DNA of 64,000 nucleotides from Photobacterium lutimaris (GCF_003025555.1 NZ_PYMH01000001.1:1054001-1118000), one strand, 5' to 3'. Shown: positions 38,442 through 48,402, counted from the stretch's first letter. Translations and numbers: made by a program. Notes: generated from the sequence alone by a model not told the origin.

Positions 38442-38506
38442 ATTGTAGTTTCAGAAATAGGTCCTGAAGTAGAAACTTTTGGTCCGTCTCACCAAAAATA
38501 TACAAT
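38442..38506 (-). promoter_or_regulatory. Purine riboswitch-like aptamer
   Basis: Read on the minus strand, the element folds as a three-way junction: P1 ATTGTA pairs with TACAAT, P2 is TTTTGGT pairing with ACCAAAA around loop GAGACGG, the junction holds the conserved GTTTCTAC, and P3 is TTCAG pairing with CTGAA around a loop starting GACC. The P3-P1 joint reads ACT, so the specificity position is C, as in guanine/hypoxanthine binders. Loop-loop GG/CC contacts are possible. It lies in the 5-prime leader of the purine permease. The L3 loop is atypical. A small hairpin, CACCT/AGGTG at 38403-38418, lies between aptamer and gene. Confidence 0.75.
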
Positions 38507-38754
38507 TTAATAATTCTTGGGCGCGGATTTTAATGATCTAAGTTTCGAATTCAATGTTGTAATTTAAAATAAACGGCCAAAGACACATTTTGAAACAATT
38601 AAGAGCAAACGTTTGCGCCAAAGTCAAATAACCCCCTCCGTAGCGTAAAGTTACTTTCACCAAAGTTAAACATTTTGATCACAATCAATCGCTAGCATAC
38701 AGCCAACAAAATGCATAACAGCCTTACAATGCGATAATAAAAAGGAAGCAATAA

Positions 38755-40641
38755 ATGACCGTCAAGACGGATTATTCTCAACGAGCAGAACCAGAATTTA
38801 ATCAAATCATCGAAAAAGGCCTGAATCGCCGCCAGTTTCTAAAAGCCACTTCAGCTGCAAGTACTGTTGCATTTTTCGGGGCCTCCCCGCTTTCTAGTGC
38901 CATTGCTGCACCAAAAGACAGCAAAGACCTGATTGGCTTTGAAGCAATTCCAGCCTCAACCGAAGATAAAGTGATTGTGGCAAAGGGCTATCAAGCAGAT
39001 GTACTTATCTCTTGGGGTGATCCTTTATTCAGAGATGCTCCCGCCTTTAGCCAAAATGCAGATAGCAAAGCGCAAGCTCGCCAGTTTGGTGACAATAACG
39101 ATGGCATGACCTTCTTCCAGATCAGCGATGATCGTGCTGTCCTGTCAGTCAATAATGAATACACCAACCATGAGTACCTGTTTGCCCATCAGGGTAAAGA
39201 CATGTCTGCGGATGATGTGCTCAAGTCTCAGAATGCCCACGGCATCTCTGTCGTTGAATTGAAAAAGGTAAACGGCAAGTGGGAAGTCAATCTTGATGGG
39301 CGTTTAAACCGCCGCATCACAGCCAACACCGACATGGAGTTAACCGGCCCTGCCGCTGGTGATGACCAACTAAAAACGGCTGCGGATCCTAAAGGTACCA
39401 AAGTTCTTGGCACCTTCAACAACTGTGCAAATGGCGAAACGCCATGGGGCACTTACCTGACCTGCGAAGAAAACTTTAATGGTTTATTCGGCTCTAAAGA
39501 GCAACCCGCTTTAAACAGCAACTATACCCGTTACGGTATTAATACCAAGGGTGCAGGCTACGGTTGGCACACGCACGACGATCGTTTTGATTTGGCGAAA
39601 AACCCTAACGAACCTCATCGCCATGGCTGGGTCGTTGAGATCGACCCGATGAACCCGAACTCAACACCGAAAAAGCGTACTGCCCTTGGACGCTTCAAAC
39701 ATGAAAATGCGGCGTTAACCGTCAACAACGACGGCTATGTGGTGGTTTACTTGGGTGATGACGAGCGTGGCGAGCACCTCTACCGCTTTGTCTCTAAAAA
39801 TAAATACGATGCCAACAATCCAAGTGCCAACCGTGACCTACTTGATGAAGGCACCCTGTACGTTGCCAAGTTCAACGCCAAAGACGGCGAGCTAAAAGGT
39901 AGCGGTGAATGGGTTGAACTGACGTTTGGTAAAAACGGGCTCACCAAAGAGAATGGCTTTAACAGCCAGGCAGAGGTCCTGATCTTTGCCCGCAAGGCGG
40001 CAACGCAAGTCGGTGCAACCACCATGGACCGTCCTGAATGGGTCGCAGTAAATCCAAAAAACCAACATGTATTCTGCACCTTGACCAACAACAAGTACCG
40101 TGGTGTTAAAGCGAATCAACCGGTTGACGCGGTAAACCCGCGACAAAAGAACCCGTATGGCCACATTGTACGCTGGATGCCATCCGGCAACGATCACACC
40201 TCAAGCAACTTCGACTGGGATCTGTACCTCATTGCAGGGAACCCGACTGTGCATGAAGGCCTGATGGCAGGTAGCGAGAATATAAATGCCGACAATATGT
40301 TCAACAGTCCTGATGGCATTGGCTTCGATAACGCCGGCCGCTTGTGGATCCAAACCGACGGAAAATATTCGAATACAGGGGATTTTGCCGGCATGGGTAA
40401 CAACCAAATGCTGTGTGGTGACCCTGAAAGTGGTGAAGTACGCCGCTTCCTGACCGGGCCTATCGCTTGTGAAATTACCGGCCTGACGTTCAGTCCAGAT
40501 CAGAAAACCATGTTCATCGGCGTCCAGCATCCAGGTGAAGATTTAGCGCCTTCTCACTTTCCTGATGGCGGTAACACTATCCCACGCTCTTCTGTCATTC
40601 GAATCACACGTACTGATGGCGGCATTATCGGCGCGGCTTAA
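38755..40641 (+). CDS. phoX: PhoX family alkaline phosphatase, Tat-exported
   Basis: The product has 628 residues. A twin-arginine signal is visible: NRRQFLK with R25-R26, followed by a hydrophobic stretch and an AIAAP cleavage region. The body matches the PhoX/DUF839 family: NNCANGETPWGTYLTCEENF, GWVVEIDP and DGIGFDNAGRLWIQTDG supply the acidic and cysteine residues of the calcium-iron cofactor site. Role: periplasmic release of phosphate from organic esters; the fold is a six-bladed propeller. AAGGAAG precedes the ATG. No clear Pho box was recognised upstream. A terminator follows. Confidence 0.95.
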   Translation: MTVKTDYSQRAEPEFNQIIEKGLNRRQFLKATSAASTVAFFGASPLSSAIAAPKDSKDLIGFEAIPASTEDKVIVAKGYQADVLISWGDPLFRDAPAFSQNADSKAQARQFGDNNDGMTFFQISDDRAVLSVNNEYTNHEYLFAHQGKDMSADDVLKSQNAHGISVVELKKVNGKWEVNLDGRLNRRITANTDMELTGPAAGDDQLKTAADPKGTKVLGTFNNCANGETPWGTYLTCEENFNGLFGSKEQPALNSNYTRYGINTKGAGYGWHTHDDRFDLAKNPNEPHRHGWVVEIDPMNPNSTPKKRTALGRFKHENAALTVNNDGYVVVYLGDDERGEHLYRFVSKNKYDANNPSANRDLLDEGTLYVAKFNAKDGELKGSGEWVELTFGKNGLTKENGFNSQAEVLIFARKAATQVGATTMDRPEWVAVNPKNQHVFCTLTNNKYRGVKANQPVDAVNPRQKNPYGHIVRWMPSGNDHTSSNFDWDLYLIAGNPTVHEGLMAGSENINADNMFNSPDGIGFDNAGRLWIQTDGKYSNTGDFAGMGNNQMLCGDPESGEVRRFLTGPIACEITGLTFSPDQKTMFIGVQHPGEDLAPSHFPDGGNTIPRSSVIRITRTDGGIIGAA

Positions 40642-40674
40642 TATAAAAAGAACCATAACTCACTAGTTCTTATT

Positions 40675-40700
40675 AGCGGATCGTCAGATCCGCTTTTTTT
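40675..40700 (+). terminator. Intrinsic terminator of phoX
   Basis: An eight-bp stem, AGCGGATC/GATCCGCT, with a GTCA loop and a T run, 33 bp after the phoX stop. Confidence 0.9.
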
Positions 40701-40717
40701 CACTAACGGCTATCAGG

Positions 40718-41248
40718 TTAAGGCAGACCTTTACTCGCCTGCTCGATGATCTGCCTTTTATCAGCATTGACATAGTTACCAAATCGAGACAAAAGAATGT
40801 GTAGCTTAGGGGCAATTTGACCTTCGCAGAACGGCCGCTCAGGATGGTTGAAATAATACCCCTGTTTATCGTCCTCACAGGAAACAAACGACATCGCCTC
40901 CTCAACGCCTGTTACCAACGGCTCAGCGAAATCCTCTTGATGACGCGCTATCGCTTCAAGTACAACAGGCCTCTGTGACTCGGTATAGGTGTATATTGCA
41001 GATGGATAACGGCGACGGAGTGGGTGGTTTGAGGTCGCGTGATGAGTATGAAGGTGGGCGCCGACCAAAACGTGTACAGGGATAGTAAGCGGATCGTATT
41101 CAACCAGAACGGCCTCATAGCGATCTTTACCATTACCCGCACTCATCCAGCCTTGCTCGGCTGATATCACACCATCAAGGGATTGAAACACAGCTTCCAT
41201 GCACCAATAACAACTCCCCGAAAAACCGAGCTGCAGTGTTTTCATCAT
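40718..41248 (-). CDS. msrA: Peptide-methionine (S)-S-oxide reductase MsrA
   Basis: The product has 176 residues (or 175 from the second ATG). The nucleophile is C13 in GSCYWCMEAVF, a variant of the usual GCFWCxE motif; C16 is also typical. Further matches are VISAEQGWMS, YEAVLVEYDP and RRRYPSAIYTYTESQ. Role: cytoplasmic thioredoxin-linked repair of S-methionine sulfoxide. The serine before the active cysteine and the short length mark it as a divergent branch. It lies 25 bp after the patatin gene on the same strand, so co-transcription is possible. msrP-msrQ are 2 kb away. Confidence 0.9.
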   Translation of the reverse strand: MMKTLQLGFSGSCYWCMEAVFQSLDGVISAEQGWMSAGNGKDRYEAVLVEYDPLTIPVHVLVGAHLHTHHATSNHPLRRRYPSAIYTYTESQRPVVLEAIARHQEDFAEPLVTGVEEAMSFVSCEDDKQGYYFNHPERPFCEGQIAPKLHILLSRFGNYVNADKRQIIEQASKGLP

Positions 41249-41273
41249 ATTGGCGATTCACCTTCAGTCTGTT

Positions 41274-42116
41274 TCACAAACGAAGTTTAGCTGCGGCAAT
41301 GCCTTGTTCATAGCCCTTTTGTAATTTATGACTTTCGGTTGTGACTCGCCCAACCTCAAACTCTCTCGGCGGTACGATAACATTTATACGGCAGTCTTCA
41401 GGTGGGTTATCAATAAAATCAATGGCCTGATTATACGTTTCGGCACGTTTCATCATAGCCTCGGCCAAGCCAGGGCTATCGTTTAGAAGCTTTCTTACTA
41501 ACCACTGACTTTTCGGTGCACTTTTTCGGTAACCCTGCGGGCGTGAAAGTACCACGGTGATGTCTCTCGCCCCCATCTCATAAGCTTTAATGACAGGGAT
41601 GGAGTCAGCCACACCACCATCGGTCATGTGGAAACCATCAATTTCAGGATAGTAACGATAAGCTAAAGGAACAGCACAAGATGCTTTTAATAACTGATTA
41701 AGGTTTTGCTCTGTCGCCTCAATATAATGCGCCTCTCCAGTCGTCACATTGGTTGTGACCACAAATAAAGGGATCGGTTGCTGTTCGAGCTCCCAGCCAT
41801 CGATAGGTATTTCATCAATCGTGATATCCCACAGCCAATCAAGGTCTAGCCAGTGACCACCACGGATAAACCTCATCAAGTCGATGAACTGCTTGCGACA
41901 TGAATAATCAGTTATCACCCGGTGTGAGCGACCGGGCTGGTTTGCCAACCATGCTGCGAGATTGGTTGAACCTGCCGATACACCAATACAGAAATCAAAT
42001 GGACGATACCCAATATCAAGGAAGTGATCAAGCACACCTGCGGCAAAAATACCGCGCATCGCCCCGCCCTCAACGACTAATGCCGACTTAGTCCCAACTG
42101 TTCCTTCAATGATCAT
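41274..42116 (-). CDS. Patatin-like phospholipase (YjjU type)
   Basis: The product has 280 residues. The oxyanion loop is VVEGGAMRGIF (about residues 14-24), the nucleophile is S47 in GVSAGS, and the catalytic Asp lies in DGGVADS. The middle and C-terminal parts (VVTTNVTTGEAHYIEA; VIVPPREFEVGRVTTE) match the E. coli YjjU group of cytoplasmic lipid acyl hydrolases. Substrate unknown. All catalytic residues are intact. Confidence 0.92.
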   Translation of the reverse strand: MIIEGTVGTKSALVVEGGAMRGIFAAGVLDHFLDIGYRPFDFCIGVSAGSTNLAAWLANQPGRSHRVITDYSCRKQFIDLMRFIRGGHWLDLDWLWDITIDEIPIDGWELEQQPIPLFVVTTNVTTGEAHYIEATEQNLNQLLKASCAVPLAYRYYPEIDGFHMTDGGVADSIPVIKAYEMGARDITVVLSRPQGYRKSAPKSQWLVRKLLNDSPGLAEAMMKRAETYNQAIDFIDNPPEDCRINVIVPPREFEVGRVTTESHKLQKGYEQGIAAAKLRL

Positions 42117-42213
42117 ACTATCTAAAACTCCGTTTTTTTAGATAGTTTAGGATAAAGACTCTAAACAAAAACTGAAGCCAAGCAACCCTTTGCTTTCGAT
42201 CGGTTTTTTTTGC

Positions 42214-42690
42214 TTAAAATTGGATCTCTGCCAAATTAAATCGGCTCATTGGGTTTTTATATTCCGCGTTATCTGGCCGATAGAAAGATGGTGGCATACG
42301 GTTTTCATAACCCAGCTTGTGGAGCTTTTGCAATTCACTACGTGACAGGATCACGTATTCCAAATGTTTATCTAAAAGCTTCCCTATCGCGTCTACCGTC
42401 AATTCATCATCGCGAACTAATGTTTTGATCTTCCCCGTAAGTACGGATAACGGAAGGACCAGTTCTTTAATGGTCTCTTTGCGCGCCGAGCATGCTTTCG
42501 CTTTAAGGGACCCCTTGGCAAAGGCGAATAGCTGCTGCCAATCCGGTTTTCCTTGGCGAGTTACAAGATTATGTCGATAACAGTAGTATGCTTCAAAGTA
42601 CTGCCCCAGGGAGTAATAACGTTCGCTGTGTGCTTCTAGGTAGATATGCTGCAACTCGAGGTTGGCATTAAATTCATTCATTTTCGACAT
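42214..42690 (-). CDS. Conserved hypothetical protein
   Basis: The product has 158 residues from the ATG at 42690; an in-frame GTG six codons upstream is possible. It is soluble and mainly helical, with YSLGQYFEAYYCYRHNL in the first third and a basic, cysteine-containing middle (KAKACSARK). I do not recognise the family. It stands alone between the patatin and msrP. Confidence 0.6.
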   Translation of the reverse strand: MSKMNEFNANLELQHIYLEAHSERYYSLGQYFEAYYCYRHNLVTRQGKPDWQQLFAFAKGSLKAKACSARKETIKELVLPLSVLTGKIKTLVRDDELTVDAIGKLLDKHLEYVILSRSELQKLHKLGYENRMPPSFYRPDNAEYKNPMSRFNLAEIQF

Positions 42691-42904
42691 ACTGCTTTGA
42701 TTTCCCACTGCTCTTTTTCAAGGCCAGACTAATACTCTGGTTATTTTAAACACGAACCGCGATGACAACGTATTTAAGCTTAGAAGATCGCAGACCTTAC
42801 TTGTTTTGCTCATTAAATCCAACGAAATCCGGCCCTAGCATGAAATTTTTGTCCGAGTAGCGAGGTCTACATGTTAAACGTCATCTTTGGTAAAGGAATA
42901 TTCA

Positions 42905-43915
42905 ATGCTCATTAAGAAACCCTCACCGCTATCACTGAGTGAGAACGAGGCCACACCAGAAGCTATCTACAAGCAACGACGCACGATTTTAAAAGCATTG
43001 GGTATTACTGCGGCAAGCTTACCCTTTGCACAAAGCGCCCAAGCCGGCCTTTTTGATGGCTTTGGTAAGAAAGAGGTACCTGTCGACAAACGCCGGGTAC
43101 TCGCTTCACGCCCGTCGTCCTACTCTAACAAGGCGTTATCACTGACCCCTGAAGACAAGGTGCTGCAATACAACAACTTCTATGAGTTTGGGACTGACAA
43201 GTCAGATCCTGCTGAAAGAGCCCAAAATTTCAAAACCAATCCTTGGGATATTGAAATCGGCGGCTTGGTCAATACCCCTATCACGCTGGGCTACGAAGAT
43301 CTCTTCAACGCATTCCCTATTGAGGAGCGCATTTACCGCCTGCGCTGTGTCGAAGCGTGGTCAATGAACATTCCCTGGCTGGGTTTTCCACTCGCCTCAC
43401 TACTTAGGAAAGCAGCACCACTCAGTAATGCCAAGTACGTCGCCTTCGAAACGCTCTACGATCCACAACAAATGCCCGGACAAGCCTCTAGACGTTTAGG
43501 TGGCGGTATCGATTACCCCTATGTAGAAGGTATCCGGTTGGATGAAGCCATGCACCCACTGACGCTCATGTCAGTCGGCCTATATGGCAAGACACTGGCC
43601 CCACAAAACGGTGCACCGATACGACTAGTCGTGCCGTGGAAGTATGGTTTCAAAAGTATTAAGTCGGTGGTCAAAATAACCCTGACCGACAAACAGCCAC
43701 CAACTACATGGAATATTCTGGCACCGAACGAATATGGTTTTTACGCCAATGTGAACCCAAGCGTGGACCACCCACGCTGGAGCCAATCGAGTGAACGTTT
43801 TATTGGTGAAGGCAGTATTTTTAGCAGCCGCCGTGAACCAACCAAGCCATTTAACGGTTATGAGGCGCAAGTGGCCTCACTGTATAAAGGGTTGGATCTC
43901 AAACGTAATTTCTAA
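42905..43915 (+). CDS. msrP: Methionine sulfoxide reductase catalytic subunit MsrP (YedY)
   Basis: The product has 336 residues from the ATG at 42905, after AAGGAA. A Tat signal ([11 protein letters not shown], then a hydrophobic run and AQAG) sends it folded to the periplasm. The molybdopterin-ligating cysteine is in [11 protein letters not shown], and the core [16 protein letters not shown] is typical of the YedY family. Role: repairs oxidised methionine in envelope proteins using electrons from MsrQ. The msrQ gene starts 41 bp later. Confidence 0.96.
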   Translation: MLIKKPSPLSLSENEATPEAIYKQRRTILKALGITAASLPFAQSAQAGLFDGFGKKEVPVDKRRVLASRPSSYSNKALSLTPEDKVLQYNNFYEFGTDKSDPAERAQNFKTNPWDIEIGGLVNTPITLGYEDLFNAFPIEERIYRLRCVEAWSMNIPWLGFPLASLLRKAAPLSNAKYVAFETLYDPQQMPGQASRRLGGGIDYPYVEGIRLDEAMHPLTLMSVGLYGKTLAPQNGAPIRLVVPWKYGFKSIKSVVKITLTDKQPPTTWNILAPNEYGFYANVNPSVDHPRWSQSSERFIGEGSIFSSRREPTKPFNGYEAQVASLYKGLDLKRNF

Positions 43916-43956
43916 GTGACACTGAATCACTATTAAATATTGGGCAGGAGAACAAC

Positions 43957-44610
43957 ATGCCATTACAAATGACGACTCAATGGCGATTACAGATAACGCC
44001 ACGCCAAGTGTTTTGGCTTAAGGTATTGATACACGGCGTGTCACTACTCTTTATCGCGCAACTGGTATACCTGACATTAAGTGGCGGCTTTGGCGCAGAT
44101 CCCGTCCAGGGGATCAGTCATTTCACAGGCAAGTCAGCATTAAACACCCTATTGCTCACTCTGTGTATCTCGCCCCTCGCCAAGCTATTGAAAGCCGGCA
44201 TGCTTGTCCGAGTTCGTCGGTTACTGGGCTTGTACTGCTTCTTCTGGGCCGTACTTCACCTTGCCGGCTATGTGGCACTTGACTTAAATTTCAACGGGTC
44301 ATTGGTGCTCGAGGAAATTGCAAGCAGGCCATACCTCACTGTCGGTGCAGTGAGTTGGGTGATTTTATTCGCCCTTGCGGTCACCTCAACTCAAGGCCTT
44401 CAACGCCGTATGGGCAAACATTGGCAAAAGTTACATCGATGGGTATATCTTGCCACCCTGCTAGCACCGATTCACTATATTTGGTCGGTTAAGTCAGGGC
44501 TCATCGAACCCATTATCTACATTGGTATCTCAATCGGACTCTTAGCTTTTCGCTATAAAACACTGGCTAGAGGGATTACGGCTCGATTTAATCTACTTCG
44601 TGTTAAATAA
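43957..44610 (+). CDS. msrQ: Haem-binding membrane subunit MsrQ (YedZ)
   Basis: The product has 217 residues with about six membrane helices. Histidines for haem appear in FWAVLHLAGYV, KLHRWVYLATLLAPIHYIW and HFTGKSALNTLLL. Role: quinol-linked cytochrome that passes electrons to periplasmic MsrP. A GCAGGAGA ribosome site precedes the ATG. It follows msrP in the standard order. Confidence 0.95.
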   Translation: MPLQMTTQWRLQITPRQVFWLKVLIHGVSLLFIAQLVYLTLSGGFGADPVQGISHFTGKSALNTLLLTLCISPLAKLLKAGMLVRVRRLLGLYCFFWAVLHLAGYVALDLNFNGSLVLEEIASRPYLTVGAVSWVILFALAVTSTQGLQRRMGKHWQKLHRWVYLATLLAPIHYIWSVKSGLIEPIIYIGISIGLLAFRYKTLARGITARFNLLRVK

Positions 44611-44758
44611 GTCACTGTTTTGCACACACTAAATTGCTGATATTAGATGCTGTTCGCTAATTTTCTGATACGATATAAAAATCTACGTCCAAACCGGACT
44701 TTTAGACTGGAGAAATAGGTTTCCCACTCCAGTCTTGCAGTGAGCTAGTGGGGCAACC

Positions 44759-45403
44759 TTGTTTTCTGAACAACAAATTTCTGAATACCTTTCAACAAGC
44801 ATTGAGCAGTTTCAGCACGACTGCTCAAAGCTGTGCGCGCAGCACTATCCGACAGTCCATAACCGCGGCATGCGTGAAAACCACCTTGGCATGGCACTGT
44901 GTCGCAGGATAATGGCAACACTGCAACAAGCTGAACTCGACGCTCACTTTTCACAGCACAAAAACGACGAACAGATATCTCAGCCTGTTTTTATTATCGA
45001 CACAACGGATTTTTCCATCGCTGTTGTAGCTCACCGTTTGCTTAGCGCCAACAAAGCCTGCCGACTGGGACTGATTAGAACCATCGCAAATGTAAGAACG
45101 ACGCTTGCACCGTCAAAGCCAACTTACATCGTGGTTGTTGCCGATCATTGGTTTGATCGCAGTAAGGCCAGTAAAGAAATTCCTGCTTGGTGGTTGGGGC
45201 AGATGCCTGAAAAGGTCGAAGAATATATCACTGATGGTATCAAGCTACTCGATTCCGCTGACAATGTCGCGGAGCAGCTACTTCATCATCATCAAATATC
45301 CCATGGTGAATACCATCTTCATCATCCGCTAAAACGTGAAACGAACAATAAGATAGTCCATAAATACCTCTTATTGAGTGCCTTTATCCCTTTGCATAAG
45401 TAG
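44759..45403 (+). CDS. Conserved hypothetical protein
   Basis: The product has 214 residues, read from a TTG preceded by a GGGG-containing site; the true start is uncertain. It appears soluble, with alternating strands and helices (PVFIIDTTDFSIAVVAHRL; TYIVVVADHWFD) and several histidines near the C-terminus (LLHHHQISHGEYHLHH). Family not recognised. It ends 6 bp before the MATE gene, so it is probably co-transcribed with it. Confidence 0.6.
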   Translation: MFSEQQISEYLSTSIEQFQHDCSKLCAQHYPTVHNRGMRENHLGMALCRRIMATLQQAELDAHFSQHKNDEQISQPVFIIDTTDFSIAVVAHRLLSANKACRLGLIRTIANVRTTLAPSKPTYIVVVADHWFDRSKASKEIPAWWLGQMPEKVEEYITDGIKLLDSADNVAEQLLHHHQISHGEYHLHHPLKRETNNKIVHKYLLLSAFIPLHK

Positions 45404-45409
45404 TAAATC

Positions 45410-46747
45410 ATGTCTTCAGTTTCACACCTATCACTTAAGGAAGACTCGATCGGTCGCCTTTTCTTGCGTTATACCATTCCTACTATTGCTGCCATGCTGG
45501 TAACGGGGATCTACGTGGCCATTGACGGCATGTTTGTCGGTCATTTCATCGGCGAGAATGGCCTTGCTGGTATTATGCTTGGCTACCCTATCGGTTCAAT
45601 CCTGTATGCTGTTGGTGCCATGGTCGGCATGGGAGCCTCTGCGCTGGTGTCGATAAAATTGGGTGAAGGGAATGAACAGCAAGCGAAGCATATTGTTGGC
45701 AATGCCCTCTCACTCTGTGTCGTGATATCGCTTATTGCCTGTACAATCGGTGTACTTTACGGTGAAGACCTACTGCGCTGGCTGGGCGCGGAAGGGGAAA
45801 TACTACAGATGGCGTCAGACTATCTGTTTTGGTACTTCACCCTCGGGGCATTCCCAATCATCTCGATGGCTTTCTCGGCCCTACTACGAAATGACGGACA
45901 ACCCAAGCGTGTCACCCTGATCATGATCCTTGGCGGCGTGTTGAATGTCGTCTTAGATTGGTTATTTATTGTGGTTATTCCATGGGAGCTCGCGGGAGCA
46001 GCAATCGCCACCATGCTGTCACAGCTTGCTACAGCCCTACTCTGCCTTCAGCACTTTTTCTCAGATAGGAGCCAACTACGTATCACTTGGCAAACACTTC
46101 GTTTGCGATGGCACGATGTTGGCCAGATTTGCCAGCTTGGTTTTTCAAGCCTGTTAATGTACCTCTATTTGTCTGTAGTCCTCACCCTGCACAACAAAGC
46201 CTTTCTGTGGGTCGGCAAACCCATCCATGTTGCGGCATACGGTATTGTTAGTTACACCGAGGCTTTCTTCTACCTTATTTTTGAAGGGATCGCATTGGGG
46301 ATCCAACCTATCACCAGTTACAATACTGGGGCAGGAAGACACGACCGGGTTATCGCCGTCAGAAATCTTGCCTTTGCCACGACGCTTGGGTTTGCACTGC
46401 TCGGTGTGACTTTTATTTACAGCCAACCTGATTGGCTAGTGTACGCTTTTGCCGGAGATAACCCTGCTCTGCACCCTGTCGCGATTAACGGTATCCAGCA
46501 CTACTTCTGGGGCTTACCTATGGAAGGTATGTTGCTGGTGGGAGCGACCTATTTCCAATCTATCAACCGCGCTCGCGAGGCCTCAATGTTATCAGGCGGC
46601 AAGCTGATCCTGATCAGCCTGTTCATTTTTGGTCTCGCCAAGCTGTTGGGTGTCGACGGTGTTTGGATAGCCCTACCGCTATGCAGTAGCGTGCTAACAA
46701 TATGGATGCTTCACACACTGCGCAAGCAACATATGAAACACCAATAA
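45410..46747 (+). CDS. MATE family efflux transporter
   Basis: The product has 445 residues and about twelve membrane helices in two halves, the NorM/DinF layout. It begins with the family-typical GRLFLRYTIPTIAAMLVTGI and VAIDGMFVGHFIGENGLAGI, and the second half has ITSYNTGAGRHDR. Role: sodium- or proton-driven export of cationic drugs or metabolites. Substrate unknown. It sits directly after the hypothetical gene at 44759. Confidence 0.94.
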   Translation: MSSVSHLSLKEDSIGRLFLRYTIPTIAAMLVTGIYVAIDGMFVGHFIGENGLAGIMLGYPIGSILYAVGAMVGMGASALVSIKLGEGNEQQAKHIVGNALSLCVVISLIACTIGVLYGEDLLRWLGAEGEILQMASDYLFWYFTLGAFPIISMAFSALLRNDGQPKRVTLIMILGGVLNVVLDWLFIVVIPWELAGAAIATMLSQLATALLCLQHFFSDRSQLRITWQTLRLRWHDVGQICQLGFSSLLMYLYLSVVLTLHNKAFLWVGKPIHVAAYGIVSYTEAFFYLIFEGIALGIQPITSYNTGAGRHDRVIAVRNLAFATTLGFALLGVTFIYSQPDWLVYAFAGDNPALHPVAINGIQHYFWGLPMEGMLLVGATYFQSINRAREASMLSGGKLILISLFIFGLAKLLGVDGVWIALPLCSSVLTIWMLHTLRKQHMKHQ

Positions 46748-46935
46748 ATACTCGAACTGGGGCGAAGCAAACGTTTCGCTCCTCCATTTAGCTGCTTTAT
46801 TATGCATTTTGTAAGTGGCCTCAGACTAATAGAGTGACCATGCTCACAGATTGTAATCAGAGTATACAATACTGATTTTCAATACATTGCTATTAGGTAT
46901 TATCTGCGCAACTTCATTGATGCCTGGTGATAATC

Positions 46936-48342
46936 ATGTTCAAAAAAACGCTTGTAGCTGTTTCTCTTGCTGCCGTTACTCTTGCTAGTGCAACTAGCGT
47001 AGCTGCTGAAAATGTCGACTTACTCATCAAAAACGCCACTGTCCTCACCATGGACGAAGACAAAAACGTTTATGAAAATGGCCTTGTTGCTGTTAAAGAA
47101 AATAAAATTGTCGCAGTAACCGATGGTAGCGATCTTAAAGAGTTTGAGGCGAAGACAGTTATTGACGCTGATGGCGATATTGTCATGCCGGGCCTTATCA
47201 ACACCCACACCCACGTGTCCATGACGGTCTTCCGCTCTCTTGCGGATGATGTACCAGATCGTCTACACCGCTATATCTTCCCGCTAGAGAAAAAGCTGGT
47301 TTCTCGTGACATGGTACGTATCGGTGCTCAGCTAGGTAACGTTGAAATGATTAAAGGTGGCGTAACCACCTATGCTGACATGTACTACTTCGAAGATGAA
47401 GTCGCAAAAACGGTTGATGAAATCGGTATGCGCGCCATTTTGGGTGAAACGGTTATCAAATTCCCAGTAGCATCTGCAGCTAACGCTGATGAAGGCATCA
47501 AATATGCCGTTAACTTCATCGAGGAATACAAAGATCACCCTCGCATCACGCCGGCATTTGCCCCGCATGCGCCATACACCAACACCACTGAAACACTGCA
47601 GAAAATCACTGAGCTATCGAAGAAATACGATGTGCCTGTAATGATCCACCTTGCAGAATCGGATCGTGAAGATCAGGTCATTGCTGAGCGTAGTGGCGGT
47701 CTATCACCTGTTGAATACATGGCCGATATCGGTGCCCTAACACCAAACCTTATCGGCGCACACGTCATCAACGTTAGTGACAGCGACATTGAATTGCTGA
47801 AAAAGCATGATGTAGGCGTTGCCCACAACATGAGCGCGAACATCAAATCAGCCAAAGGTGTTTCTCCGGCAATGAAAATGCAGGAAGAAGGCTTACGCAT
47901 CGGTCTAGGCACTGATGGTCCAATGTCTGGTAACACCATCTCTACCATGGATGAGTTTAACCAAGTTGCTAAAGTCCATAAGCTAGTAAACAAAGACCGC
48001 GCAGCAATGCCACCAATGAAAGTCATTGAGATGGCAACCATCGGTGCAGCACGTGCCCTTCATATGGAAGATACCATCGGTTCTCTTGAAGTGGGTAAAT
48101 TGGCTGATATCATCGTTGTTGATACCAAAGCGCCTAACATGGTGCCCGTTTACAACCCTTATTCTGCACTGGTTTACTCGGCCTATGCCGCAAACGTAAA
48201 ACACACCGTTGTCGATGGCAAAATCTTGATGAAAGATCGTACTATGACCACCGTTGACGAAGATAAGATCCGTGAAGAAGCGCTTGAGTTCGCGGATAAA
48301 GTCCGCAAGACCGTTATCGAAAGTGGCGAAGTAGTTCAGTAA
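46936..48342 (+). CDS. Exported amidohydrolase, SAH/MTA-deaminase-like
   Basis: The product has 468 residues from the ATG at 46936; the frame also opens at a GTG three codons earlier. The first 23 residues form a Sec signal peptide (FKKTLVAVSLAAVTLASATS, cleavage after VAA). The rest is an amidohydrolase of the cytosine deaminase/MtaD group: metal ligands in NTHTHVSMT, HAPYTNTTE, HLAESDRE and GTDGPMSG. Family role: deamination of S-adenosylhomocysteine, methylthioadenosine or related purines, normally cytoplasmic. Export to the periplasm is the odd point. A strong terminator follows. Confidence 0.88.
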   Translation: MFKKTLVAVSLAAVTLASATSVAAENVDLLIKNATVLTMDEDKNVYENGLVAVKENKIVAVTDGSDLKEFEAKTVIDADGDIVMPGLINTHTHVSMTVFRSLADDVPDRLHRYIFPLEKKLVSRDMVRIGAQLGNVEMIKGGVTTYADMYYFEDEVAKTVDEIGMRAILGETVIKFPVASAANADEGIKYAVNFIEEYKDHPRITPAFAPHAPYTNTTETLQKITELSKKYDVPVMIHLAESDREDQVIAERSGGLSPVEYMADIGALTPNLIGAHVINVSDSDIELLKKHDVGVAHNMSANIKSAKGVSPAMKMQEEGLRIGLGTDGPMSGNTISTMDEFNQVAKVHKLVNKDRAAMPPMKVIEMATIGAARALHMEDTIGSLEVGKLADIIVVDTKAPNMVPVYNPYSALVYSAYAANVKHTVVDGKILMKDRTMTTVDEDKIREEALEFADKVRKTVIESGEVVQ

Positions 48343-48370
48343 GCCTTATCGTCAATGCTCTTGATTCTTC

Positions 48371-48402
48371 AAAACACCGCCTTCTTTGGGGCGGTGTTTT
48401 TT
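48371..48402 (+). terminator. Intrinsic terminator
   Basis: An 11-bp stem, AAAACACCGCC/GGCGGTGTTTT, with a T run, 28 bp after the amidohydrolase stop. Confidence 0.93.

Noticed and set aside
38640..38754. Pho box before phoX
   Set aside because: No pair of CTGTCAT-like repeats at 11-base spacing was visible.
46748..46935. Possible riboswitch before the amidohydrolase gene
   Set aside because: Only weak, short inverted repeats and no conserved aptamer core could be found.
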